Source: Glossina fuscipes (taxonomy: Eukaryota > Arthropoda > Insecta > Diptera > Glossinidae). From it: 64,000 bases of DNA. This document shows positions 25,905 to 39,374 of the stretch, one piece after another (the first letter of the stretch is position 1; every line of letters starts with the position of its first letter). The notes beneath the pieces are model-generated. The model ran no database searches. It worked only from the letters and a program-made list of their open reading frames with translations, and was not told the DNA's origin. The translations under genes were made by a program, and so were the position numbers. Where the stretch lies: NCBI RefSeq assembly GCF_014805625.2, contig NW_023998416.1, forward strand, positions 31,622,068-31,686,067, read 5' to 3'.

Positions 25905-26190
25905 AGACACATTCTTGATCAGCCTCAAATGTTGAATCGATTCAAGCATATCCGTATATCCGTCTGTGTTATGTTTGTTGTAGACATTCTCCTGGTCGCA
26001 AAAATCAACTATCAACTTTAAATTTGGCAGAAACTTTGGAAGTTCTTGCGCGCAGGTCGGTAGCGAAAATGGGCGAAATCGGTTGAAGGACATACCCCAT
26101 AGCATCGCGTAAACTGAGAACACCTCTGTTTTTCAAAAGGAATGAAAAATTGGTTTTTTGCTCACCACTCATAAACTATAGCTAATAATA
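25905..26190 (+). mobile_element. Degenerate non-autonomous repeat, family D, copy 2
   Basis: TTCTTGATCAGCC (25912 on), ATATCCGTCTGTG, CTCCTGGTCGCAAAAATC, TTTAAATTTGGCAGAAACTT and, near the end, ACTCATAAACTATAGC line up in order and spacing with the copy at 43006-43235. The open frame on the opposite strand (25836-26123) is a by-product of this repeat. Confidence 0.65.
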
Positions 26191-26339
26191 CAAAAATTTC
26201 AACGTATTTTCTATGGGCAATGCTGTAGCATTTGCGCAGAAAAATGGAGAAAATTGACCACACCTACCCAATATTATAGTGTATCAAAACTGAATTGCCT
26301 TTATGACGCGCAGAAACAAGTCTCGAAAATGCCATAAAT

Positions 26340-26580
26340 TGTACAAACACTTGGCCAGTTTCAAATCTTGAATGTACCTAAACATGTCTGCCTGTTCGTC
26401 TGTCCATCTGTTTGCTTGCGCAGGTTCGTGATATTCGTAGTAAACATTCACCGGTTAGCGCAAATGAAGATATTGTCTACAAATTTCCAAAGAAATTTGG
26501 AATTGACTTAAACTTTTCAAAGGACATGCCCACAACGCCCACACGCCTCTACGACAAAAACTTTTGTTTTGAAAATAGTT
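26340..26580 (+). mobile_element. Degenerate non-autonomous repeat, family D, copy 3
   Basis: The order TCAAATCTTGAATGTACC, ACATGTCTGCCTGTTCGTC, AACATTCACCGG, AAATTTCCAAAG and AGGACATGCCCACAACGC parallels copy 2 about 430 bp away in the same orientation. Copies 2 and 3 may be a tandem or nested pair. Confidence 0.5.
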
Positions 26581-26599
26581 TGAACTAAATCATCTGCGC

Positions 26600-27960
26600 C
26601 CAGTGCATATCATAGACCATGAGAATTTTATTCTTTTACTGCTTTTTGTCTTTCTCTGGATGGGGGTGTAGAAGATTCGGTTTCGATTGAATTCAATTTT
26701 CTCACTTGTTTATTTTCTTTTTTAATAGTGTAGGGCGTACGGCATTAAAGATACACCAGAAGGCACACATAAATTTCTTACTTGTTTACTCGGACATTTG
26801 CGCCTAACTAAGGCTATTTGTTTTCTATTAGACTCACGCTTAGCGTTTAGTTTGTCGAATGTATTTCACCAATCATATCTTTAATGACTGACAGCGACGT
26901 AAACGTCAATAAAAAGCGAAACATCAATAAAAACAAAAGTAATTTTGTAAATTTCTGTTAAACGGCTTTAAAAAAGGAAGAAAAAAAAACATACAAACAC
27001 AAACCAACGTAATTTAATATTTTATACTGTTTTTTTTTTTTTAGAGAAAGATAAAGCATAAAACGTGAACGTGGCAAACATCTAACGAGGCAAGCAGTGA
27101 TTATGCCTTTTATTAAATATTTATGTACGCTTTACATATGCATGTACAAGATTATGAGCGAATGAAAAACGTTGCTTTGACATGTTTAGTCGATAAATTT
27201 ACAAAAAATAATAATAATAATTATACACATATAATGATTAAATCTTAAAATAAGCCATAGCGCGCACAGTACATGTACATAAAAACATCGTCAGATACTA
27301 AAAACGCCGCGAAAGTGTTTCGGTGTCCATGATGCTTGGCACAAGCATTGGTCCAACTTACTTACATATTATATATAATGTGTACATAACGTGCATTGTA
27401 CTTGTGTAAAATATCATTAGCTTTTATGAATTAATTGTTTCTATTGTAAGCATTCGATTTATGGTGTATACGATGTGTTGTCATCATCAAGGAGTGGGGC
27501 ACGCTAACTTCATCATTTCGTTTGTAACATCAAAGTGTTCAAGTAAGTGCAGGCGTTCTTCAACAGCACAAAGTATTACATTTACCGACTATTATGTAAC
27601 GAATGGAAAATTGAAGTCAGTTGTTTATGCTCTACGCCCGCTTACTTCTTATGCAATCCAGAATGAAATTCTTATTTCGTTGAACGCTTGCTATAGGTAA
27701 AGATATTCTGATACAAATGTCGTAACAACTTCTTCTTAGATCATGAATTTTTTATATGTGTTAGTTAGGTACGTAGGAAAGAAAACTTTGCATAAGATAG
27801 CATTTTGATTTATTAAATGCTCCTGGAATGCTTGGGAGGAGAGGGATCCAATGTTCGAAACTTTTCCATTCGAACAAAACATAAACCATTTTATAGCAAC
27901 AAGACCTAATTTTTTATATTTAATATGAATTTCGGGCCAAAAATTTTTTTCTTTTTCTTT
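26600..27960. other. Non-coding stretch, no gene recognised
   Basis: AT-rich. A short plus-strand open frame from ATG 27461 reaches a good donor, TTCAA|GTAAGTG (GTAAGT at 27542-27547). The peptide is not recognised and there is no partner exon, so I do not call it a gene. Confidence 0.35.
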
Positions 27961-27974
27961 AATATGACCAATCA

Positions 27975-28225
27975 TCCAGGGAACGTTAACTATACGTGTA
28001 GTGCATTAGCAATCGGAAAAAATTGAGAGAAAAGAAAGAAAGAGAGTAATAGGGAGTAGATGGTGGCCGCAGCCTAGTTGGCGTGTGCCCAATAGATAAA
28101 TGTTATGCCTTGACCGACTGAGCACTCACCATAGCCAAAAGATTAAAGCGAACTCTACCGCACTGAGATTTGAATCCGCGAACACTGACTTGGTAGACGC
28201 GATTCTTACCTACTACGCTCCACAT
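27975..28225 (-). mobile_element. tRNA-derived SINE, subfamily A, copy 2 (most complete)
   Basis: Read on the minus strand the head is GGAGCGTAGTAGGTAAGA, a box-A-like segment. TCTACCAAGTCAGTGTTCGC follows, then GGATTCAAATCTC, which is close to box B (GGTTCRANNCC). Next come AGTGCGGTAGAGTT, the body, and a 3' part rich in CTTTCT. Spacing between the boxes matches a tRNA. It is not a tRNA gene because no acceptor-stem pairing or closed cloverleaf is seen and homologous degenerate copies occur at 3735, 16505 and 30327. I could not define its target-site duplication. Confidence 0.8.
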
Positions 28226-28299
28226 ATGGAAATAAATTTGATAAATAAGTTTAGGATCACATTCATCCATGTTTGATGTAAGCTTCCCAGACAAAAATT

Positions 28300-29464
28300 C
28301 TCTTCAAAAATGAGCCTTTATGCGCGACAACATGGCCTAGTATTAGTATCGCACGTTGCATGACAATACGGTACATTTCTTGGTATTTTGTAACGAAAAT
28401 ATGCGAAGAAATATGTTAGGCCAAGCGGTACAGGGTGTTTAATGTTCCACCTTGCTTCTAATGCTATGTTTTTTTTTTGCTTTGTTCTTTTTACAGTTTG
28501 TAATCTATTATTAACTACATCTTTTTACTGCTTACTGTTTATGGAGTTTGTTTAAATTGATTTTATTTTATATTATTTTTTTTACTGCTGCGAATATGAA
28601 TCACACCCATTTGAAATCTGCGCTAAGAATGTGTGTATTATAAATGATAAAATCCAATAAGAGACGAAGGACGAACAGGTAGTCATCGAGGCTGAGCGAG
28701 TTCGCAATTCTTTTCCAAAGTATATATACTTATGGTATCTGCGATAATTGTAGCAAAAGCCGATAAGGAATTTGACATTATTACTAGTACTAAGAAGCTG
28801 GAGTCAATGCGCTGCACACCCACTTTTGCAACCGCATTAGTAGCAAGACAATGTGCGATATTTGGTTTCGCGGTATGATATGAGGGGTGTACAAGATTCG
28901 TCTCTAGATGCTTTCTAACTAGCTGGCTATACATTGTGTTAGCACACAAGACCATTACGAAGCGTTCTGTCTGTCTGTATGCACAAAAACACGCACACGC
29001 TGATGTTTGCACTTACACCCACAGATAAGCGCGCATATAAAGTAATGACATCACTGCTGTCATTAAATAAGACTAGGGTTCGGTGAAACGACCTTGCGCT
29101 CGGTGTAAAAGGGATGACGATGATGATGGAATGTATTTAATATTTTTATTATACAAACAAGTGCTTGATGTCATGCTAACCGAGTATGTATGTATATATT
29201 GTATATATTGCTCATTTCAACAGTACGTATAGCTGTTGTTGGTTTGACAAAACATTTAATTCATTCAATCGTTTGTAAATCGCGATATGCTACCGCTTTA
29301 ATGCAGATAAATAAAAATAAAAGCAAGACAAAATAAAACAAAATAAAATAATTTATCATCCTACCGTTTATGTCTGATGATGCATGCTGGCATTAAACAT
29401 GAATATCTTGGTATGTCTACCTATGCATATATATGGTCTTAGCTGGCTGCTGGACTATGCTATG

Positions 29465-29500
<36 letters not shown>

Positions 29501-30320
29501 CGTTATCGCTAATTAATGTTTATAAAAGTTTAACAAGCAATTAATAAATTTAATTGTGAAAAATTCAAATATAAATAAATTAAAATAAGTTATATGGCTT
29601 CATAATTATATGTATTTTTCTATAATTAAAAAAAAAAACCAAAAAGAACATAATTTCTTAAATGATAAAGTCCCACTACTCTCAAGTTACTTCTCATTTA
29701 AATCTTATTAAAGTTAATTTACATGTACATATATGTATGTATGAGAGTGCGTTCTCTAAAAGATAATCAATTGTTTGTAAATTGAATTTAAATATGCGGT
29801 AAGCACTCGCTTCGTTAGAAAATTATTTGTCACTTTTTTTAGTAAGTAAGTTTTTAATACTAAGTAAGTAATGTAAGCTGAAAAGCTGAAGGGCAAGGGG
29901 AGAATAGCAGACATAAGGAAATTCTCTCGATTTCGAAGACAACAAAAAAACGGACTATTATTTTGAAAGAACGAGGAGGTTAATTTTTGAAAAAAACGTT
30001 AAACAATCAATGATCCAGTGACGAAGATAAGTAACGATGTTAGTCATCTTGCAGTTGAAATTCATATTGCAAGTTGCCCAAGTCCACCACCCGAGATAGC
30101 ATCGCGCGGCTTTAAGAGAAAGAGAGCAATTCTAAATTTTCCAGAATGTTTTCTTTTTTTTTACCTTAATTTAGTACACACGTTTTAAACCCTCTAAAAT
30201 GCACAGAGACCACTTCGCTAACTGAAAGAGGTCCGATGCAGCATAGTAAACAATGCTGCCAGGCTTAAAGTGCTAATAAGTCTAAGTTACTCTGTGTAAA
30301 CACATATATAGCTACTGCAA
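28300..30320. other. Non-coding stretch, no gene recognised
   Basis: AT-rich with a (TGCT)n microsatellite. The 109-codon minus-strand open frame at 28683-29012 has ordinary composition but no motif and no splice support. Confidence 0.4.
29468..29500 (+). repeat. (TGCT)8 microsatellite
   Basis: Eight perfect tetramer units preceded by two CTATG repeats. Confidence 0.9.
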
Positions 30321-30326
30321 AGTATG

Positions 30327-30402
30327 GTCTACGACGTTAAGATTCGATCTCGCGAACATTGGCTTCGCAGTCGCGAATCTTGCGCGCTCAGCTAAGCGTA
30401 GC
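30327..30402 (-). mobile_element. tRNA-derived SINE head, subfamily A, copy 4
   Basis: On the minus strand CTTAGCTGAGCGCGCAAG resembles box A. GATTCGCGACTGCGAAGCCA and ATGTTCGCG follow, then AGATCGAATCTT resembles box B, then ACGTCGTAGACC. The middle (AATGTTCGCG) and the GTAGA after box B align with copy 2. Only the tRNA-like head is recognisable. Confidence 0.6.
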
Positions 30403-31304
30403 AATGTTATCAGCAAAAATATGGATGATGTAAATGCTTTTTACTATGGCATCTTTGCTATCAAAATGTTATACAAGGCAAATGAAAGATGCGATCATCG
30501 AAGAAGACAAACTGCACTAAGCACTGCTTCTTCTGATGATGCCATCATATCTTTCTGTAGTGGAATACACGATAATAAATACCTTTCCACCGATTCGTAA
30601 AACCCTCCCTGCAAATGTCTTAGTTTGCACTTGACGAACGCAGCCCTTAGAACATGGAACTGCTACCCTATATGCTGCTCGCATTTTTATGTCCCTCGTG
30701 CATATTTATCGCAACTAATGAAAGTTTATCAGCAGCTTGGGAGGAAAGCCTCCTCCCAAGTGGGAAAAGTCTCTAATCTCTTCATTTGAGTGCATAAGCT
30801 AAGGGAAAGGGTTTTCTTTGCAGCGATTAGCTTTGGGTCGATTATATCGTATTCCATTTTTGTGGCTTACATAAGCTTTTTGCGGTCAACGTTTGCTCTA
30901 AATGAAAAAAGTGCGCGCAAATAGATGGAATTCTTTCACCTGTTATTGCATTTATCCTGTCGAAATTAATTTATATGATTGATGATGTGATGGCTTATGT
31001 TATGATAACACTTTGCATTTAATGTGATTAATATGATGGGTTTGATTGATTGTTATTATTTAAACGGATTGATGTGACGGTTGTAATCGCTTGGAATTGA
31101 TATGATGATGATTTTCAATTATGAGAATTACTTTTAACTGTTCATCTTCATGTATGCTTTTTGTGTGTATGCATGTGATTTTTAATATCTTCGATTGAAA
31201 TAGGGCCCCGCAAGTATGGAATTTGGTTTCCTGATAATTTTTTTTATTTTTTTTTTTATATAAATTTCTCGTTTACTCGTCTTGCTAATGCAAACTCATT
31301 TACT

Positions 31305-31308
<4 letters not shown>

Positions 31309-31336
<28 letters not shown>
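31309..31336 (+). repeat. (AT)14 microsatellite
   Basis: Fourteen perfect AT units. Confidence 0.95.
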
Positions 31337-31341
<5 letters not shown>

Positions 31342-32110
31342 TACTATCGATAGCCGTGTAGTAGTGGAGAAATAAACGAAAAGAAGACAAACAAAACAAA
31401 AATCCAGTTCTAGTAATATTTTAATAATCTGCTGTCAAACTGGAGAATGGTTAAGAATCTCTTCAGAGATGATTGCGTGTCAAAGTAACATTTTTCTCTT
31501 CTTCTTTGAATTTGCATGATAGAGCTGTTCAGGCAAAAAACACTGTAAAAAAACCGAAAGAAAATATATATAGCAAATAAATAAACAACAAGAAAACACA
31601 AGCAAAAAAAAAAAAAAAAATGCAACGTTAGATATACAAGAATACGAAGAAAATGAAAAAGTAGAAGAACTTCCTATTGATTTGATTTCCTTGACTAAAG
31701 GCCAACAGTCCAGTACCAGAAGTAGAAAATTGTCCAATTGCTGGTTGGGCAATAGCAAAAAGGCAAAAAAGAAAGAAAAAAAAAAAAATCAAACAAACAA
31801 ACAAACAAACGAATACAAACGAATACAAACAACACAAATACAAATACAAAGGAAACACTGCACACGTAATAGCTGTTGAAGTTTAACACTCTGGCTGAAA
31901 TGCATTCGAACAGCTTTAAATCTAAATGATGCAACACCGCAATGGAGTGCTATTAATGCCCGGGATAGAGATAGAGAAATTGAAAGAGAAAGAGAAAAAG
32001 AGAACGAGATAGAGTAGGAAAAATAATAAGGAAAAAGAACAAACGATATATTTTGTAGGTTTGTTGTTTGTTTTGAATTTTTCTACCTTTTGATATGAGT
32101 TCTCGTTGCT

Positions 32111-32134
32111 GTTGTTGTTGTTGTTGTTGTTGTT
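32111..32134 (+). repeat. (GTT)8 microsatellite
   Basis: Eight GTT units preceded by GCT and followed by CTTGGCAACAAC. Confidence 0.9.
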
Positions 32135-33199
32135 CTTGGCAACAACAATAAGGTTATTGTACTCTTTACGTGTTTGTTAAAGGAAAAGTCTTTGCCCTCA
32201 TTGCGAAATTGTGCCTCATTGTTAGGCTGCTGAACCTAGGAAGTGCAACATTACAAATTTTTGCGTCTTGCATGACGGCAGCAACAAAAAAAGACATTTT
32301 TTTATTTTTATTTTTTTTTTTCTATTTCTAAAAAGACCTAACAACCAACTACAATGAAATGAAGCAAGAAAATAGTTTTGTTAGCCAGCCATAAATGCGA
32401 AGTAACCAACAAAAAACGTTTGCAAAAAAAATGAAGAAAAACAAAAAGAAGAACAAGAAGAGGAAGAAAAAAGAAATGCTAGAAAATATATTTGACAGTT
32501 GAAAGAAAAGAATCATAAATTTTCGTCTATAATCATAAATAAAAAGAGAAGAAAAACTTTACAAAATACAATCAAAATGTTTTTGCAAAATTATGGTAGT
32601 TTTTCAAAGAGGTGACAATAAAAGTTCCTTAAGTCAAAGAGAGAGAAATAAGAAAAGTTTTTTAGAAAAAAAAAAAAAAAAAAAACCGAAGAAAATAGAA
32701 GGAAAACTGACAACAAAATTAATAACACAGCTGAAGACCTATTTAAAGTCATAGAGCGTTCAAATTGGATGCAAACGTGCTTTCAACATAATTGAGCTTT
32801 CAAGCTGTCAAAGCTAACGAAAATACAAATGCCAAAGAACTTATTTGACACCTCAAATCGAGTACAATGCAATGCAAATCGGATTTTCTCTTTCGGTTTT
32901 TTTTTCTTTTCTAATAAAATTAGGCTAATATGTTGGGTATATACGTAGAATGAAGTCACATGGAGTTGTTGCTACGCGAGTAGAGCCAGTTATACGTACG
33001 ATTTAATGCTGCCCGAAACAGAAATTAATTAAGACGATCCATTTGGATGCTTCTAAAACAGCAATCGTAGTTGATTTTCTTTACGTTACTTGTTAAAGTT
33101 AAAAACGTTGTTGGTTTCAGATGACAGATATGAAAAGTTTATCTAGAATTTAGAGGCTTGAAGGCCAACGTGATACCCTACTGCTGTTATGAAAGACTC

Positions 33200-35276
33200 G
33201 AAAAAGAGAAAGTCCGGCTTTTACTCAAGGAAAAAAAAAAAAAGATCAACTTACTATATCTGCTGTCTTAATAACCAACTTTGTAAAGGTCACTCTTGAT
33301 CATCTAACTGATGCGAGCTGGAACATATACGTACCTAGCCATTCTACAGAAATCAAATACAACTTGTCTTTCAATAACGTTACTCGGCTTTCTTAACGTT
33401 TTCACTCACTTGTTCCAGCGTGGCTCCACGTCACCCGTTACTGTCGTACTTCCACGTACAAGAAAGTGTTTACTTCGCCACCAAGCTGCTGAAAAGAAAA
33501 TTTGATTAAGCAAAAAAACAAGATATACCTGATAAAACGCCTTAAGACCTTGGCTTAAGAAATATCGCAGATGTACTCAAACAGCCTCCTGGCATCACAC
33601 CCACACGCATCAGCTGTGCGAATGCAGCACAAATTGCTGCTTCAACTTTAGAACTTATAAAATATCGATAACCAAAAGATTGAAAATTCATGACAAAAGG
33701 CATCCACTGCAGGTTAGTAACGCACTGTATTCTCTACGTGTGAAAGAATAATTAAAAAGTTTTAAACAAGTTATAGTTACGCAAGCCCTACGCCGTTTCT
33801 CTCTTGAAGCAACTTTTCACTTGGCTTCGTTGCAAAATACCAAAATTACAGTTTTATATGGGACAAGGCCGGAAAAGTAATCCTGCATAGAATCCATACA
33901 TTGCAGTAAGTCTAGATATCAAATCACACACTGAACCAATTAAAGCCCGCTTCTGCCAAACAATACTACAAGGCAGGCCTTCTTGCCTAATAAAAGTTTT
34001 TTGAAAGTTGCCACACCTTATTCAAATTGTCGCCAAATAATAACGAAAGCCCGCGTATTGGAGGATGCCCAAAACGTCACATGACATGATCCAAATTTAA
34101 TTTACTTCCTAAAAATGTTATTATTTTTCACTTTCCGTCATGAAAAACTAGAAATTAGACTCCCGCCTCTTATAAGGACTGGCTTCTCGCGATAATCCCT
34201 ATATATGTTAGGGTCTAAATAATAGACCTATGAGATCCAAATTCCTTACAGTTACGTGCCAGTTGTCATCACAAAATATTAAGAATTGAACCTTTCTCTA
34301 TCGGACTTTCTATTCATGAGAAATCCCAGATTGAGTGGGGTGGACAGACACATGTGGTTCGAATTTAGTCCACCTCATTTACATCAATCAATTACTGCCA
34401 TGAACAAATATTTAAACACAAAACTTTAACAATTAGTCCTTTTTTGGCACATAAGGATGTACACTTCCTGAGTATCCCGATATACGAGGCCCAAATTCTT
34501 TGTTAATCTCCTATTAAGAGTCCATTTTTGCCACGAGCTATTGAAAATTATTCTTTTTTACTATATAAAGATTCAGTTTTAGTACCAATGGTCTTACGAG
34601 AAGGCGTTCAGAAAATTGCCCAAACCGAACCAAATATTTGATACCAACTTAGGATGTCGAAGCACTATTATTACTCAATGAGTTTTGTCGAAAAATATTG
34701 AAAATTGCAATTTTTTTCCATATAACGAGGCATTATATGGGAAGAACTCAAAGATTGCGACCTGTAGACTGAGGACAAGAAAACAAGACAATCATGAGGG
34801 ACAGACTCGCTTAGAATGATTTCATGATGAATTGCTCGTTATAACGAAAAGGCTACATAAAGTTCTTCTATATATATCAGAAGCGATGTAGGGTGTAATA
34901 GTGGAATGTTGTTCAGCAAACCGGAAGTCGACATACAGCTCAGTTCTCATTACCGAGTCAGTTTACGAGTAGAGCGAAATACAAGAACGATACATACGAT
35001 CGTTGGGTTAAAGGTATTCGATTGCTTTGATATCGAATTAGATTCCTTGCAATCTCAATGACTGCATTCGCTATACAATCGGTGTTGAGCTGACTCGGGA
35101 ACCGACCGATCCCAAAACTCTGTCGATCTTAGCTTTCCAACAATAACCTCTTACATTGAAGCGCCAATCAACATTCCAGGAAAGCAATCAAAGTATATCG
35201 TGCCGGCGTACGTGTTCAACCAATTCTAAAAGTTGAACTTAAATTTGCATGAAAGAGAGGATCGGCACAAAATGTC
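33200..35276. other. Probable decayed repeats, no gene
   Basis: Mixed-composition DNA. Around 34715-34815, CATTATATGGGAAGAACTC followed by GACCTGTAGACTGAGGACAA resembles the start of the window (TTATATGGGAAGTGACC, GATCTGTAGGCTGGACAT). This indicates another family C copy in the same orientation. No coding region identified. Confidence 0.45.
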
Positions 35277-35313
35277 GCTAGACAGCTAGACAGCTAGACA
35301 GCTAGACAGCTAG
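35277..35313 (+). repeat. Tandem 8-bp repeat (GCTAGACA)4.6
   Basis: Four perfect GCTAGACA units plus a partial unit, followed by CCGGCTGGCC. An octamer is unusual among the mono-, di- and trinucleotide repeats here. Confidence 0.95.
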
Positions 35314-35339
35314 CCGGCTGGCCATGTGGGTGGAAAGAT

Positions 35340-38300
35340 TTTCCGTAAAAATTCTCTATCTTTCAGTGTTCAAGCGATCCGTTCAGTTCCAATTAGAATA
35401 GAAAAGCCTGAGATATTTAAAAGTTTGCTTTGCCACCTAATCGCCATAACATTTCTTGGATTTAAACATTAATGACTTTGAGAAAAGTGTCACGAAGTTT
35501 CGCGAAAGCACAACACGCTCCATACTCGAACTGAATTTGTAACGAAAACTTGAAAAATTGTTAAACAATTTAGTCTTCATATAATTTTTGTAATTGTTTT
35601 CCTTATTTTTTTTTTTTTTTTTCTTTTATTTTCTTCTTGCTCATAATTTTTGCTGTATATGTCTATGCACGTACTCGTCAGTTCATGTCTGTATTATGTT
35701 TATTTTAAATCAAATTACGTGAGATTGTAAGTTTTCTTTCTCTCGCGTTTTGCTTTCCACTTCTTTACGGGTTTGTTCGGGTTTGATGTGAAGTGAATAT
35801 CTGGTTCAAGCCTGCCGCTGCGATTCGACCGTGGCGTGACAATGACACCGACCGCCTGACTGGCTAGATGTGGTGGGAGTGGAAATACCTGAGGTCAACT
35901 TTAGTGCAGGGTTACGCTGCATTATCCTACAATTATTTATGCTATACTTTAAATATTTGCTTGTATACGAATTAACGGTTTTTATATGCGCTCTTTCAAT
36001 CGAACAGTGCAAATAAAGAGAAAACAATATTTTCAAATTCCTAATATTTCCGTTCGCCTTCGCATTGAAAGACAAAATCAATTAGTAACGAAAGAAAGAA
36101 AACAAAGATGATGAAAAAGACTTAAGAAAGAAACCTTTTTAATGTTTTTGTTGTTTTAACTTTTTATTTTTGTTTTTGTTTTTTTTTTTTTTGCATTTAA
36201 CTAAATAGACATGAATGACTGTTCGTAGCAAATAACGAATTCTTGCTAATACGTTTAACGTATACGTCATTCCCAAGGTGGTCTTTATTTACCAACTCGT
36301 ACGCTTACCTTGTACGTCGGTGTTGTTTAGCTGTTTCTTTGCATGTTTGATATCATGTTGAGTTTAGAATATAAACTTTTTTTTTTTTTTTACATACGAG
36401 CTAGTCATGGCATCCTTTACACAAAAAGTCGTCATATGTCAGTCAGTTGGGACAGCAGCAAATGTTAGAAAGCAAAGCATTTCAAGAAAAGTAAATTTAA
36501 ATGTTACTCTTTGATGTGTACACACACAGCAAGGCAAATAAAAATAAACACTTATGTATATGCACACATACCAACACACACACACACAAACAGCTCTCTA
36601 GATCTTTGTTTGTTTTTTTTTGGAATTTAAATGTTCTTTACACGATTGTCATCAAGGAAGCGAAATACAACCAACCAACCCATACACGCGGCATTTCGAA
36701 GAAAAAATTCTAAAAGTTTTTACTTTTTTCTCCTTAGCCACCAAAAAAAAAAAAAAACAAAAGGGGGGAGAAAAAAGCGAAAATTTATTTTCGAATGGTT
36801 TATTCTTCATATTTCTGAATAGCTGGAGTGCCGTGTTTCGATATAGATATATTTCACGCTACGCTTCTTCAAAGGAACTAAAAAAAAAAATAAAAAATAA
36901 AAAATAAATAAAAAAAATAATTTTATTTTTTATTTTTTCTATTTGCTTATAAAACCTATTAAAAACTAAAAGTCCGCAAAAGAGAAAAATCTGCCACCGT
37001 GAAATTTGTAATCAAAGGCAATGTAAACGTTAATGGATATTGCATTTAATCATTTGAAGGTCAGCTCTGGCGCAGAAGCCACAATTCATTTCATTGCGTT
37101 TCCTCATGCTGTTTGCAGCAATCCACTCGCATTGTTGTTTTTGTTGCCTCGTCTAGCATCATATCATATATACGCGTGGATACGCGTTGTGTGTAGGAAT
37201 TCTAAGGCATGCAACGCAGGCGCTGATCCACATTAAAAGTGCAGAATTCATTCAAGATCGCTTTTGAAAGTAAACTTCTGTTTCGTAAGTGGAGAGGCTG
37301 TCAAGTAATTTTCTTTTTATTCTTTTTTTTTTTTTTCTTTAATTTTTTTTCATTACAAAACTAAAAGATAACGTATCTATCAATACTATCAGCCAACGCA
37401 CCACACACAAGGTTGTTTGGCGTTTTGTTTTTTTTTTTGTGTTTGTGTTTGTGTTTACTTTAAACAATTTCAATTTTACTTACGCCATAGCCTGGCCTCT
37501 GTGATTTATAAGGTTGAGATTATTGAAAAATTAATCGATTATAGCCTCCATAGCATGAAAAAATTGTTTCTTTTTTTCACTTCGTTTACTAACAGATCTT
37601 AATATTTAGAAATAGCTAACGATTTAAAATTAATCCACATTTTTAAGTAAAGGATAAGGAAAAAGACAAAGGAGAAATTTTTCATTGCATCTCATACGAT
37701 TTTTAATAACATTGCTCGCGATATTAGGTGTACCGGTCAGATTGGAACTAAAACGGGCCTTAGTTTCCTTCAAAGCCTTCTGAAAATGCGTAATGTGTTA
37801 ATAATTTAAATCGGAATGTGTGAAGCGCACAAAGCTTTCCCTACTGCCTACCTACTTTCAAGTCATAGAAGAAACATATAGAGACATTTCTATTCGAAAG
37901 ATTATCAAACGGACTTTGTTCTCTTCCTCGCGAAAGTTTAACAACTAACTTGGTGCGAATGGTGGGGTTCCCGGCGCTTATTGTCCGCGTTGAAGAAGAC
38001 TTGGTAACCTCAGTTTTCAGTGCTCCGGTCTAAGCGAACTACAGCGATAGTAGCAATAATAATAATAATAGAACTTAAATGAAGTGTCTGTGAGGACGCT
38101 TTGCAGTTCCTTGGGAAATGTAAACAATCCATTCGTACTGCAGCTCTGAAAACTTTTCAGACTCTTCAGAACGTCTTGTTTTTGCAGGCACGAAGCTTTT
38201 ATAAAATAACACAGTCATCTCCAATGAACAATATTACAAACTTGTGCATTCTCTAACTTGCAAAGCTTCGTTGAGAAACCGTTAGGGTCAGAAGAAGAAG

Positions 38301-39200
38301 GAATTTGCATATAAACTTTCGCTTATTGGCTGTTTTTTTGAAAAATGCATAAAATTTGGGGTTTGATTTCACTTCCAGTGCTTCCTGAATCATCAAGAAT
38401 TTCGCAACCTTGCACAGACACAAGCCGTATAGTAGGAATTCGCAATAAGGTCTCCTGGCGAAAACTCTGCTAAACTGTATTTTTGTGTGCAATTTGTCCG
38501 AAACCGGTGTTATTAGAAATTCGTAGAGGCAAGATGATCAACGCTTTATAGTGTTGATAATCTTCTGGATCTGGTTAATTTAGATTTTGAGTCATTTTTA
38601 TTTATTTTTGGTTCTTAGTGCGAATTCTTTTCGTACTCTATACTACTTGTGGTAAACAATATATTAAGTTTGTGGGAATGAAAGAGAATTTCTGCTATCT
38701 GCTATGGAATCGATCTAAACTTGTGTGTCTGTCTCTCCACCTGATGTCCATCCACGTATAACTGCGTCCAACTAACAGGATGCAATATTTGAGATATTTT
38801 AACGAAATTTTATATGTCCCGACCACTTTCCATGTAATGCCTAACTTTGCAAAATCGTTATATAACAAGCTAATAATGGCCGATCGTCTGTAATCAGTTA
38901 TGCTGTAATACGTTAAACGGCTTTGTTGTTATGCTTTACTTTTAGTTGTTTGGGTTATTTATTTAGTAATCAAATTTTAAGTAGCTTATGATTTTTTTAA
39001 CTTCATTCCATTTAGTGCATTACAGCAACTTTAATATCACTTTAGAATTTGTATTAAATTTTAGGCATGTCCTTTTTGCCTTAATTTCATTTTTCAAAGT
39101 ATATTTACGAAATTTTTCTTCCTTCGTTCTTTTTTTGCTAAAATTCGCAAGTTGCAGTCTTTAAAAGTTGCATGGTACATATCTCTTCTATCATCACCTC
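35340..39200. other. Non-coding stretch; GC-rich islet at about 35812-35910
   Basis: Mostly AT-rich with T runs. The islet at 35812-35910 is about half GC. On the minus strand it has GACCTCAG (acceptor-like) followed by an open 26-codon stretch rich in Ser, Thr, Gln and Cys that ends in a stop. I do not recognise it. Other open frames here are short and unsupported. Confidence 0.35.
38627..38870 (-). mobile_element. Degenerate repeat, family C, copy 2
   Basis: TTTTCGTACTCTATACTACT, continuing TGTGGTAAAC, matches the ends at 25554 and 49514. Reading the minus strand inward gives AAAATTTCGTTAAAATATCTC, GTTGGACGCAG, GATGGACATCAGGTGG and AGACAGACAC, in the same order as the copy at 49.3 kb. Confidence 0.55.
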
Positions 39201-39224
39201 TAGATGTTTAGCGTTTTAGAAGTT

Positions 39225-39360
39225 ATCCGCCTGAGTGGCAAGAGTCTCAACTTTTAACTCAATGTTCAAATCTCAAGTGCGGTAGAATTTTTTTTGATGC
39301 TAGCGATTTAAGAGAAAACAATTTATTCTCTGGCTAAATTTATAGCAATAATAATAATAA
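39225..39360 (+). mobile_element. tRNA-derived SINE, subfamily B, copy 1 (internally deleted)
   Basis: It begins ATCCGCCTGAGTGGC, lacks the next eight bases of box A found in the 61-kb copy, then continues AAGAGTCTCAAC, TGTTCAAATCTCAAG (box B), TGCGGTAGA, TTTATTCTCTGGCTAAATTT and an AATAAT tail. Flanks TTTTAGAAGTT (39214-39224) and TTTTACAAGTT (39361-39371) are an 11-bp target-site duplication with one mismatch, consistent with an old insertion. Confidence 0.85.
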
Positions 39361-39374
39361 TTTTACAAGTTAGC

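Larger units (their letters stand above)
30420..33200. other. Non-coding, partly low-complexity stretch
   Basis: Contains (AT)14, CAAA repeats (31790-31810), a GAGAAA-rich stretch (31968-32015), a (GTT)n run and an A run near 32668. Overlapping open frames at 31410-31937 on both strands are Phe/Leu/Lys/Gln-rich low-complexity translations. Confidence 0.5.
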